Source of the DNA: Chrysoporthe austroafricana
Lineage: Eukaryota > Ascomycota > Sordariomycetes > Diaporthales > Cryphonectriaceae
Direction of reading: 5' to 3'
Length of the DNA stretch: 64,000 nt
NCBI GenBank assembly: GCA_001051155.2
Contig: JYIP02000009.1
Coordinates: forward strand, 1,798,001-1,862,000
The notes beneath the pieces were generated by a model, which was not told the origin of the DNA, ran no database searches, and was given only the letters and a program-made list of their open reading frames with translations. A program made the position numbers and the translations under genes. The first letter of the stretch is position 1; each line of letters opens with the position of its first letter. Below are positions 43,485-55,575 of the stretch, in pieces.

Positions 43485-45259
43485 TCAGCCATTGCTGCGC
43501 AGTGATACAATGGCGTCCAGCCTGCCTTTTCCCGGTGTACCGATTGCGAACTCATCACTGGCGCATTCGCAATCCTCGGCAGCTGCGTCTTTGAATTCGA
43601 AATCGAATTGTTGAACCAGGGCGGCAATGATCATGTACATATCTGCCCAGGCGAGACTAGTTTCGTACAGTTGATCGTTAGCAAGATACGGGATGACAAG
43701 CAAGGTATCAATGACGCGCTTCGAAAAATGGAATAAGCGAGAAGCCTTACTGCATGCCGAGACAAAGCCTCGTGCCTCTCGAAAAAGGGGCGAATGCCCT
43801 TTCAGCCTTACTTTTAAGCTCAAGATCCACCCAGCGTTCGGGATAGAAGTGCTTCGGGTCCGGGTAGACCCTCTCATCCATATGCATCAATATCAGGGTC
43901 ATACCAACAGGTGTCCCCGCTGGGATGCGCCACTGTTCGTAAAAGATGTCTCTATCAGGCGCTACGCGACCCATGCGTGATGCGATCGCTGGACTCAATC
44001 GTATGCCCTCCATAATAGTTGAGGTGAGGTAGGGCATTTTCTCAAGGGCTCTGAGGTCAAGGTCACCGGCCGAGTCTACACCAGCGGCAGTGAGTTCGGT
44101 TCGGAGCTTCTCAAGCACCTCGGGACTGGTGAAGACGTGAAACAGGATAAGTCGGAGCGCACCTGCTGTCGTCTCAAACCCGGCACCGGCTATTGAGGAT
44201 ACGTCCTCAAACACTCTCTTGAAGGTCTTCTCGTGGAGCGGAAGCTTGGACTCGAGGATGTCTTTGATGACCGTGCGCGGTGTGTCGGGGTCTGAATTTG
44301 GTGAGTTGATCGCCGCCATGAGGTCTCTCGTGTGATCCATGGTCTCCTATTCGCAGTGCGACATGTGAGCGGGATTTTACAATATTTATGCCCCCCCCCC
44401 CGAGGTAGAGGCTTTCATTTTACCTACCTGAAAGTTGTCAATGAACTTCTTCGCCGTCTCATCCGCGACCCTCCGGATCCAGCTGAGTGGTATTGACTTT
44501 AGAAACGGCATGAACCACGTTACGTGCTTGCTAAGACGCCACGAGAAACCCGTGTTCTGACCAGCGGTAACTGTAGCGACGTCAAAGTCGTCACAGTCCA
44601 GACCATTATAATGTTTGCCAAAGACAAAGTAGTTTGCGATGTCGCGGGTGATGGCGGTAATTGCAGCGCCGAGATAGGCTACCTCCCCTGACTCGGCGAA
44701 GCTAGAGAGCCGAACGCAAAGTTTGACTACTTGCTTCCGGGTGTGGTCCTGGTGGTTGACCACTTGGGTCTTGGAGAAATAAGGGTTAAGAGCCTGACGG
44801 CGCGACTTGTGGACATAATGATCGGCTGTGAAGATGGTCGCGCCTGGGGCGGCCCAGCCATTTACGGTGAATGCATACTTGTCCCAACGGCCATCATGGC
44901 GATACAGTTGTTCGAAGAACGAAGGATCGTTGATATGTAGCTCGTAAGGACTGATGCGTATGATAGGGCCTATCCGTCACCCAAACAAGTGTGAGTCGAG
45001 TTGGTCAATCCAGCAATGGGCCTAAGTGTAGGACTTGCTCACCATATTGCTTGTGCAGTCGCTCAATTTTCCACGTGTACTGGCCATTTTGTACGACGTC
45101 GAAATACGCTTCATACAACCTCGTAATAGCTGCGACCTTGGGCCCAGGAAACATAGCAAGGGGGTGTAGTGTTATGCGATAGAGTGCAAGGCATATAAGA
45201 TAGCCCACGATGGTTACTGCAGCGAGCTGCCAGGTGAGCAGCTGGAGGATAGCTAGCAT
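43485..45259 (-). CDS. Cytochrome P450 monooxygenase (cluster member)
   Basis: Four exons, 45259-45043, 44969-44428, 44346-43751 and 43656-43485, total 1,527 nt in frame, giving 508 aa. The ATG at 45259 opens a membrane anchor (LAILQLLTWQLAAVTIVGYL) followed by the Pro-rich hinge LHPLAMFPGP. Family motifs are the I-helix AGAGFETTAG, the K-helix ExxR in IMEGIRLS, PERW, and the haem loop FSRGTRLCLGM with the Cys ligand. The last exon restores HLAWADMYMIIAALVQQFDFEF after the haem loop. Intron 2 carries an 11-nt C tract at 44391-44401. The layout resembles trichodiene-oxygenase-like fungal P450s. The substrate is unknown; hydroxylation of the lipopeptide or its acyl chain is the natural guess from its place between acyltransferase and PKS. 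Confidence 0.88.
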
Positions 45260-46379
45260 CCTGCTCACGTGCCGCGAGCAGCTCGACACACTCTATTTGT
45301 CAATGTATATGATAGATTCAGGCAGGGTGATTGAGTTAGTATCACTGATGGTAACGAGTTGTGCGACGCAGGGCTTTGATTGACTCCGATGTTGTACCCC
45401 GTATTAGCATTCTCGACGTGTGCTTCGATAGCATCGCGTCTGGCAGCAAAATTTAAACTCCACATCTGAAGATTTTTGCTGCGCTGATTAGAATGATGTC
45501 GTAATGAGTACTCCGTAGGTACTCTGCTCGAGGTACCTAGCTACTAGATCCACGGTCCAGTGCGACATAGAAGTCGAGATGCCCCCATCCCCCTGAAGGC
45601 GTGAATATAATGACGCGTCTAAATTCCTTGCGTCCCACGATCTCCTCAACCAGTCGGGGCGGGCTTCGAAGAGACACCAGACAAGTAATCATTGTGTGGG
45701 GCAAGGGCAGAGTGGCACCCACATCACCATAAGAGTGTCTCACCTATGGAGAGCTGCAGATCCTACTGTCATGAAATAGCGTACATACAAAATGTAAATC
45801 GCATCTTGATGCTACAAGAGGAAACTGTACCCTCGTTCGTGTTTAAGCGGGTGGACTCTAGGCGGCTGCAGCTTATGGCTGCGTAAGCGATGCCCCTCTT
45901 GTGAGCCAATCGAAGGGCTCTTTCTTCCACCGCGCTACAGAGCTGATACGCCAAGTACCGGATACCTTTACCCCTTTTACGCAATGGAGGGGCGCTTGTA
46001 TGAAAAAGTCAGGTCATTTAGAACGCTGTCCGTGTCTTCGTCATGATGACCGGCATTATCTGATCTATAGTGACATCTACAGACTAACCAAAGGGGCTAA
46101 TTTTGCATGTAGAAGACCGGCGCCCTCCATATTGAGATAATTTAGGAGATGGAGTATTCCGGCCTTTGGCTTCACGGCTGCGGTGGACTTCTGGGAATGT
46201 CCTTTGGTATGGACGTTTGGCCTAGGCAGGCAAAACGGCGTCGACAAGAAGCTGAACAGAACAAATGCTGTAGTGGGCATCGAGAGTACGCATCATTGAG
46301 TTTCTATACTCTTCACAAACAAAAGATCCAGATATAAAATCTCGATTGAAATGCGGATTGGCAGAAAACCTGCCCTGCG
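45260..46379. other. Intergenic region between P450 and PKS
   Basis: About 1.1 kb upstream of the P450 start and downstream of the PKS stop, both on the minus strand. It should carry the P450 promoter and PKS 3' UTR. Small frames here have no domain or splice support. Nothing else seen. Confidence 0.5.
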
Positions 46380-49300
46380 TCAAGGGGCTTTAGCTACGAG
46401 ATACCTAGAATTGTCCTCTGCCGTAGCACGATTCGATGGGTCATCGCCAATGGAAAATTTGATCTTGAGCCTCTTTGCAGCCAGTTCGCCTAGAGAGAAG
46501 AGGCTTGAGGAGCCGAGAATCTCCAAGGTCGTAAATTCCAGGCCCATACGCTGCCGGAACCAGTTGCGTAGCTCGATTGAGACCAGAGAATCCACACCCA
46601 GCGCCTCAAGGGATTCATCAAGGTCTAGCAGCTCGAGATCGCGCATGAGAAACCCAAAGACGGCCTTGCCGAACTCGGTTGCAAGGAAGCGCGGAGCCTC
46701 ATCGCTGTCCAGGCGGGAACGATCCTGCGAAGCCTCGGTGAGAAACTGCTTTAGTGCCTCGTTACCGCCGCCCGTCGCTAATTGTCCACCTTCAACGTCC
46801 ATGTTCTTGTAGAGCCCCATTCGGGGATCTCGCTTCCAGACGACACGGTTCGTGGCCGCAAGGAGTGGCTGGGTTGTTCTCAACCCAATGCAGATCTGTG
46901 CCTGGCTGATGAATTGATACTTCCCCGGGGTAGCGGCATTCTCAGACCAAGACTGTAGGAGCGAGGGCTTGGAACGGTTAATCATGACCTGCAGCGAGTC
47001 TAGGACGTCCGCCTCCTGAGACACAAAAGTTGAAGTCGCCCGAAAGTGATCCATGACGGACGAGTTGCGGCTGACGTAGCCGATGTCCTCAACGCCCGCC
47101 ATATCTACGACTACTGCCGTCAGGCCTAGAGCGTGGCGGTACTGCACGAAGGAGTCAAGGAAAGCGTTCGCGGCGGCGTAATTAGCCTGGCCCGTGTAAC
47201 CGACAATGCCACTCCAGCTGCTAAAGAGCAGAAAGAAGCTGAGGTCGTGCCTGAGCAGCGCAGAGTGCAGGTTCCATGTGCCCTGCACCTTGGTAGTCAG
47301 GCACGCATTCCACTGCTCGAAGCTCATATCGAGGAAGTTCTCGTCTTTTAGGACCATGGTTGCCTGCATAGCACCGCGGATTGGCTTCGTGGCGCTCCGA
47401 ACGGCCTGCTCAATATCGGTAAGATCGGTAACGTCGCCAGGGACCAAGACAGCAGTGCAGCCCAACGAACGAAGCTCCTCGACGAAGTCCGCGTAGCGTT
47501 CCCGGTCACCGGCAGAGCGGGACAGGAAGACAACTATTCCCACACGAATCGAGTCAGATCAGTAGGTCCCACGAAGCAACATCATAATATGACTCTAGGA
47601 TACTTACTCTCAGTGGCCCCCGATTCGGCCATCCATACGGCGACAGCCTGCCCAAGGCCACCCAGGCCACCAGCAAGCAGGTATGACGCGTTAGGATCGA
47701 GGACGAGCCCACGCTTGGGTGCCCGGGACTTCAACTCATCCGCCGTCTCCGGCATGTTAATGACGACCTTGCCCAGGTGGGAACCCTTCTGCATGAAACG
47801 CATCGCCTCTTCGACCCTGGCTGCCTCAAAGCAAGTCATCGGTGAAATAGGCTTGATAGTTCCACTTGTATACAAGTCCACGATTTGTCGCAGTAGCCTA
47901 GGCAAACGTTAGCAACGTTAATTACATGCTTTAAGCCATCGCCATTATTGGCGTCGTTGCAAACTGACCGTTGCATGGTGAGCGGCCGCTGCGCACAGAG
48001 ACGACCGAGATCAATGCCGACGTAAGAGCGATTCTGCTCGAAAGGGTGAAGGGCCAGCGCTCCCTTTCCGATGAGGTCCCGCTTGCCGATCTCAATCATG
48101 GTGCCGTACTCGGCAACACAGTCCCAACTGGCGTGAAGAAGCTCGCCCGAAAGCGAATTCAGCACTGCATCCACCCCCCGCCCTTCGGTGGTCTTCAAGA
48201 TATCTTGACGGAAGGTGAGATCACGAGAATGGAATATTCTTTCACGAGGGATGCCAAAGGTCTCAGTCAGGTACTGGGCCTTGTCTTCGCTGCCGACAGT
48301 GCAATAGATCTCGGCGCCGAGCCAGCGGCTGAGAGACGGAGGAGAGTGATGTCAGTTAAAATTCTTTTCGCGATTTTTTATGTAAAGGCCTGCATGACAT
48401 TGAAGGAGAGTCAGGTATCCAAAAATTTACTTACCAAATCTGAATGGCGGCTATACCAACACCTCCAGCAGCACTGTGAATCAGGACTGTCTGGCCAGCC
48501 TCGACCCTGGCCCTGTCCACGAGGGAGTAAATGGCGGTACAGTAGACGGTAGCCATGGTGGCAGCCTCCTCAAATGATAGCTCGTCGGGTATCTTGACAC
48601 AAAGATACTCGGTCGTAGTGAGATGGGTGGACATGGCGCCGCTGGGGATAGCAATGCATCTATCGCCAACCTTAAGGTCCTTAACGTCCGGCCCGACCTC
48701 CTCCACGATGCCCGCCGCCTCTAAACCGAGACCATAGCCTTCGTTGATGACGCCATCTACGATACCCATGGATATCAAGACGTCTTTGAAGTTCAGACCG
48801 CAGCTGCGGTTCCGGACGCGCAGATGATTGCCCTCTGGCTTCACGGGTGCGTACTCCTTCCAGTTGAGGGTATTAAGAAAGCCACGCTTCTCCACGTCAA
48901 GCTTGCGTGCAAAATCGGCCTGCTGAGTAACAGCAAGCTCCTCGTCCAAAGATACCCAGTGGAAGCGGCTGATCTGGATTTGACCATCAGCCAAGGCCCA
49001 TTCCATCACGGGATTCGTGTCGGCGTCGGGGGCTAGACGGCTCTGGAATTCGGGGAGCACGGCAGCGATAGCATCCCAGCCAGCGGAGTCGAAGCTCTCA
49101 AGCTCGAGGGTGCCAAAGTCGAGAGTCTGTTCCGTCCGCATGGTCCGGGCGAGTCCGATCATAAGCCCGTAGGAAGGATCGGTGCATTTGATCTGCGCCG
49201 GTCCCGTCACCCACAGGACGCCCACGCCGCTGAGCCCGCGAATAAATGCCTGGACTTGAGAGTACTTTTTGGCCTGCATATCCTGGAGAAAAGGTACTTC

Positions 49301-52300
49301 AAAATCCATGAGGGCCAGCACGTCCTGATTTGGGGTTACGTCTTGGCCCCAGGTCCGCATATCTAGGCTATAACCTCTCTGTCTGAGCATAGCGATAACG
49401 TCTTGGACATGTGTAGATGTATCACTGCCCTCTGGCGTAAGCACGGTCACCCTCCGAGTGACTCTGGGGGAAGCGGGGCGTGCGACGATGGACGCGCTCT
49501 GATTTTGGCCATCGTGGTGCACAGCTGCGATGTGGTCGAAACCAGCCGTCTGGAGGAGCGACTCCCACCGGCTCAATGGAAGGGTGGGCTCGGTTTTGCC
49601 GTTCTCTTCCTCACCGGGCCACCAGCTCTGAAACACGCCCATGACGAAATTGAGCGACTTAGACGTGGATGGAGCGAGTTCCTGGAGGAAGATGTGCCCA
49701 GTAGGCGACAGCAACTTGCGCACATGGCGGAGAGAGACAGAAGGGTTTGGTGTAGTGTGGATTGCCTGTGAGGCTATAATCAGATCGTAACACTCTTCCT
49801 CGAAGCCTTGCTCGATCGGGTCTTGGGAGATATCAAGAATTTTATATACGACAGCTTCGTGATCAGCAAGGCGCTCCTTGGCCTGGGTAAATAGGTCAGG
49901 CGAGACGTCGGTAAAGGTGTACGAGTCGTAGTGGCGGCCACGATGCGGCTGAATCGACGACAGTGTCTCCAGAATAGACTTGGCTGTGCCACCCACACCA
50001 GCAGAGATTTCGAGGACGCGGAGGTTGGGCTTATAATGCGCGGCGAGCTTATAAAACTCAGTGGCATCGACGGAGCTGAGTTCTTCATAAAGACGGGGCA
50101 GGAATTCATCCTCCAGACCATTGCCCTGGGGGCCGAATAGCGTCTCGATGGCGTTAAAGATGCGGTACACAGCTGCGGCTTCAGCACGGGCACTTGCACC
50201 TGTCTCAGCAAGCTCGCTAGCGAGCTTGTCGATTAGACCACGACGGTCGGACGAAGACATGGTGACGATCTCCTTGCAGTCAGGTACACTGTGATACGAT
50301 CCACGATCGGCTTGTGCCCGCACATCATCGAGCCAGGCACGATACTTGGCGAGATGGGGACGGCCATCCGTACTGCTGTCCTTGCCGGCGAGCACCAGGC
50401 TAGCCTCGACAATGCAGGCAAGGGCCAAGCGTTCTACCTGTGCCGCCACAGACGACGGCAGACTCTGATCGGCCCTAGTGTGCAGCAGCGAGGCGCCGTC
50501 GAGCAGCCGAACGCAAGGCTTCCAGATCATCTGGCCAGCCGCGTGCGGATCCTCCCCACGAGCATCAGCCGCATCGGCTAGCGGCGACATGCGGAGGTTC
50601 TGAAAGCTGAGAACGGTAGAACCACCGCTCACACCGATGGCGTCGCCAACGATAGCGCCCCTAGGCGTCAACTCGGCGGCGACCGCCAAGCGAATGTCAC
50701 TAGTCTCGCTCACCGCGGGACGGATGTACGCAGAACCAATGTATGAAGGCACAGCCAACTGCTTAAAGCGCCGAGCCTGACCCCTCGACGAGGCCACGCT
50801 GTACATCTGTAGTACGAAGTCTATTGTGGTAGGGTGCACGGCGTAGGCAGACGTATGCTCAGGAATCGCGGGGCCGGAGACAGTGGCGACAGCCTCATGC
50901 CGCAGTACATCAGCGGTCATATCACGCAAGCCCTGGAAATGTGGCCCATATTCAAGGCCGAATCTGTCCATCACCTTATACCAGTACGGCGAATCGACAG
51001 TCCGCTGCCGGGGGATAATATCCTTGCCCGGGGACGGTGTGACTTCAGACCCTTGGCGCACCTGGCCAACGGCGTGCTTGGTCCATCGGTCGCCATGCAC
51101 AGCCGAGATGTCAAACTCGTACCATGCCGAGTCGAGAGAGTTTGTCAGCTTCACAGGGCGGAGGTGCGTGATCATCTCGCCGGCGAAGCCCTCCTGGAGC
51201 ACGAGCGCCGTGCTGATGCTGACCTCACGGAGGCTGTAGCTCCAGTCATTGACATCACCAAGCTGGCGCACCGCCTCACCGGCGATCGCCATGAACCCGG
51301 CGGCCGGGAAGACGACATCGCCGGACACCTTATGATCGCGGAGGTAGGGCACCTCGCTGAGCCGTAGCAGGTTGCGCCATGTAGGGCAGGAATCCGACGC
51401 GGCCGCTACACGCTCCCCGAGGAGGTCGTGTTTGGGGAACTGTCGAAAGCGCCAGAACTTGGACAGACGGCTCTCGTTCCAGAAGGGACCCTCACGGCGC
51501 CACGGGTACAGCGGCAGGTCGGTCAGTGGGTGGCCTGGCGAGGCAGCTCCGCGCTCTCTCTTCTTCAGGTCCAGGTCCAGCTCTACACCGAGCTGCCACA
51601 GCCGCCCAGCAGCTGTCAATAACGACTGCTCTCCAGGCTGTGCGCGCGTCAGGGCGTTGGCATACTCAACCTTGCTTGCCCCGGCAGCCTGCAGGATTTG
51701 TCGAACCGGACCTGCCAGCGCGGAATGCGGGCCAACCTCGAGGAGTACCGAGGATGATGATGAGGCTGACAAGCTCTTGAGCATCGACGAGACTGCGGGC
51801 GAAAAGAGGACCGGCTGAACTAGATTAAGGCCCCAATACGAGGCATCCAGCTCCCCCTGGAACTCCTTGCCGTGGACAGAGGAGAAGAAGGGGACTCGCG
51901 GTCTCACCGCGCGCAGATCTGGCATCAGGTCAAGGTACCGTGCTGCTGCTGGCCGCATGTGGTGCGAGTGGTACGCACAGTCAACACGCAGTTCCCGCAC
52001 TGCAGCATCCGGGAATCCCTCGCGTATTGTGCTAACGACTTCTTCAAAGGCGTTGTAGTCGCCACTGATGGTGACGGAATTCGGGCTGTTCTCGCAGGCG
52101 ATGACAACGCCGGGCTTCACAAGGGGCTCAACTGCTGCACGGGCGAGACCGACCGCCGCCATGCCGCCTCGCGTCTTGACCTCCTTGGTCACGATACCAC
52201 GGTAGTACGCGGTCAAGATGGCCGATTCCTTGGACATGGCGCCCGCAGCATACGCAGCGGCGATCTCACCGCTCGAATGGCCCACGACGCTCGACGGGTG

Positions 52301-54647
52301 GACGCCCCAAGACGAGAGCACGTCGACCAGCGCAACCTGAACGGCAGTACAGCATGGCTGGGAGAACTCGGTCCCCATCACCCGACTCATCTTGCCCTCC
52401 CTCTGCAGCTCCTCACGCAGCGTCCACGTGGGGGCCTGGGCGCACCGGCTGAGCGACTCGTCCATGGCGGCGATGCTCTCGCGGAAGACGGCGTTAGTCT
52501 GGAGGAGGTCGGCGCCCATCCGGGGCCACTGCGCACCCTGGCCGGTGAATACGAATGCTACCTGCGGGATGCCTGCCCCAGCGCGTCCAAACGCCGACAC
52601 CTGCAGCGGCTGGTCGACCGCAACGGCGTCAACTACGCTGTATGCACGTTGCTGCAGCGGCTCTCGCCGCTGGTTGAGTGTGTAGCTCAGGTCAGCCAGG
52701 CGATCAGGGTGCTGTTTCAAGTAATCCTCGTGCGCTTGGACTGTGCGCCGCAGCGAGTCCGGATGGCTCGCCGAGAAGGTGAGGAGGTAGTGGGAGTTGG
52801 TGATAGGGGTTGGCTTCGAAGCCCTCCTGGCTCCGTTCTCCGCTGCGGACTCGAGAAGGATGTGAGCATTGGCACCACCAATACCGAAGCTAAGCCGGTG
52901 TGTCAGAACGGCAGTTAATCAGACAAAGGCGACAGGTCCGTTACCTGTTGACTCCTATACGCTCAGCCTTGCCCTCGGGCCACGCTGTGGTCTTGACGGG
53001 GACTGTCAACTTATGCTCCTTGAACGGAACTTTCCATCGTCAAAGATCATTATGTTAGTTGTGATTGTCTCATCAAACTCCATAATAATAGGGATGCATG
53101 AAAGGAACGGAAGCTACTGACTCCTGGGATTGCCTTCCGTAAAGTTGATATTGGGCGGGATCAGTCGATGCTCGAGCGCGAGCATGGCCTTGATGGTGCT
53201 ACTCACACCACTGGCACCCTCAGAATGACCAATATTCGGCTTCAGCGAACCGATATAGACGCCAGTCTTACCAAAAGCGCGAGCAACAGCCCCCGTTTCT
53301 AGCGGGTCTCCAATGGGCGTGCCGGTGCCGTGGCACTCTACCATGGCTGTCTTCGTGATATCGACGCCGGCAAGCTTGTGGCTGCGGAGAATGAGTTGGT
53401 GGTGGGCGTCTGAGCTGGGCTGCGTCAGTCCCGCCGTTTTCCCGTCCGAGTTTATGCACGAAGAGCGGATGACGGCTCGGACGGGGTCGTTGTCCCGGAT
53501 GGCGTCGGCCAACTTCTTGACGTGGATAGCCACCACGCCTTCGGCGCGAGCATAGCCGTTGGCCTGGGCGTCAAATGACTTGCTCCGTCCGTCGGGGGCT
53601 ATCACTCCCTGCTCTGACATGCCGATGGTCATGCTTGGGCTCATGATAAGATTTGTGCCGCCGACAATGGCCGACTCGCACTCGCCACGCTGGATTCCCA
53701 GGCAGGCCTCGTGGAGGCCGGTCAGCGACGACGAACATGCCGTCCGGATAATCACTCTATAAGTGTGCCTCAGGTCAGCTGGAGACTTCACTAGATGGTA
53801 ACGGATCACGTTGATAGAGGAAGGGGGATTCACTCACGATGGCCCTCGCAGTCCGAATTCGTATGAGACACGATTGGCGACCACATAGTCGCCGTTGCCT
53901 GGAATGAGAAGAAAAGGTTAGTATTGTGTATCAACAATCAGTCAATCTGGTTCAAGCACAAATTTACTGACCTAAAAGCCTATAGACACCTGTCTGCTGA
54001 GTCTCCTTGGCTGCTAACTCCGCCCAGTCCTGTCACCACGACCTTTGTTCAGCCACTCGCCTAGATCGTTAAGAGGGAAATGTATTGAGTCCCGGGGCCA
54101 ACCCACGTACCTCACCAAAGATGCCAAAATAGGCGCCGATGTTCTTGCCTCGCCACTTGGTCGTGCCCGAGCTCTGAAAACATTCGTATACCACCTCCAG
54201 AGCGAGGCGCTGTTGCGGGTCCATCTCCTCTATCTCCTGGCGCGTCATGGACCAGAACGATGTGTCGACCTCGGCGAGATCCACGTCCTGTAGGAAATGC
54301 CCATACTCGCTACCGACATGACCGGCTCGCCCAGGGCCATAGAAGGCTTCGACATTATATCGAGTATCTGGGACCCTACATCTGCCTTCGCGACGACCAT
54401 CGATGAGATCCCAGAGGGACTCGGCTGTCTGCACCCCACCAGGCAGCCGCATGGCACAGCCAATAATGGCAATGGGCTCATACTCAGGTATTGGGTCCAT
54501 CTCAACATCATTGAGTTGCGCCTCGTATGTGCTTTCTTCTGTATAAGTATGCCCATTGACTCGTGGCTGTTCATCGTTCACATAGACACCATCAGGTTCA
54601 TCTTGAAAGCCATTGGTCATGACTGGCCGGTCTTGCTCAATAACCAT
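46380..54647 (-). CDS. Highly reducing polyketide synthase, KS-AT-DH-cMT-ER-KR-ACP
   Basis: Nine exons join in frame: 54647-54111, 54029-53972, 53898-53838, 53756-53122, 53029-52945, 52889-48435, 48328-47969, 47897-47608 and 47533-46380. The total is 7,635 nt and 2,544 aa. KS has Cys226 in RTACSSS, His in VECHGTGTP and His in NIGHSEG. AT has FTGQGAQW and GHSSGE. DH has [14 protein letters not shown] and a second-hotdog Asp in [10 protein letters not shown]. cMT (about residue 1420) has [11 protein letters not shown], a variant of the SAM motif. ER has NFKDVL and [13 protein letters not shown] has GGLGGLG and the Ser/Tyr/Asn active site ([15 protein letters not shown]). ACP has LGVDSLVS. No thioesterase or reductive release domain follows, so offloading must involve another protein, plausibly the ligase/acyltransferase pair. 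The expected product is a reduced, perhaps methyl-branched, aliphatic acid. Confidence 0.95.
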
Positions 54648-55575
54648 GTTGGCGGTTAGGTTTTTCCCTTCGAGAGCAATTAGTCGTTGAGATGATGGCT
54701 CTCTAATGTCTACGAAAGGTAGAAACGGGGCTTGAGTAAGAGACAATTCTGAAGAGTCTCGCAATCTCGCCCTGGGCTCTACTATGCCTGACCAGAAAAC
54801 CCACTCTCACAACATTATATGTTCCACCTGTCCTGGCCATCGCATTTATTGGTAGGTATCCGAGAGACAAAGTACCAGGGACTCTTGCCGACTCATACTC
54901 CCAGTATCTCGCGGGCCACTCCATGGAGTGGAGGAATCCAAGGGGGGTGTGCGATTGGAATTCCGGATCTGCGGTTGAAGGTGGTGTCCACCCCTCCCGA
55001 GAGCTTCATAATTTTATTTGCCAAGGCTTTCCTCGATGATTATAATTCTCGAGCATGGAATCAGGCAGCCGTTTACAGACCTAAGGTCCACGTTTGGAAA
55101 GTTAGACTTGGAAATACAACGAATGTACATCCATCCCCCTTGTCACCACTGCGGTGTAAGACTAAGCATTTTGGTAGTGCTTTGAAAAGGATGGACCAAA
55201 TAAGCACTACTTACAAATCACCCCCAGCGCGCAATGTACTCCGTTTCCAGCCCCATATCTCTATATCGAGGCGCTTGAGTGTTAATACTTGGCTTTATCC
55301 AATGTCCCAAGCCATGACACCATGGCTCTACTCTAAGGATACGTGTAGGGTGGCTTATTGTGAGTGCCTATTGTGAGTCGGCACAAGGCAGGTCATCAGC
55401 TGACCCCTAGGCTGGCCTGTCTATATTTGATCAGGTATTAAATCACGATTATAATGTTACTAGTTACATAAGGACAGTAATTATTTTCTGCGGCGCAACT
55501 GCAATAACACCACGTCTACATGAGCTTTACACCTCAAGCTACACCCTCTTCAGCTCCGCTCGCTTGCCTTCGACA
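54648..55575. promoter_or_regulatory. Divergent promoter region between PKS and M20 amidohydrolase
   Basis: About 930 nt separate the PKS ATG from the divergent M20 ATG. The PKS frame stays open for about 39 codons upstream (to about 54764) but has no ATG there, so it is taken as 5' UTR. The 120 nt before the M20 start is C/T- and A-rich, as is common for fungal leaders. No gene seen. Confidence 0.5.

Noticed and set aside
51872..52918. 348-codon plus-strand frame inside the PKS AT/KS region
   Set aside because: Antisense shadow of a strongly coding region; no recognisable domain.
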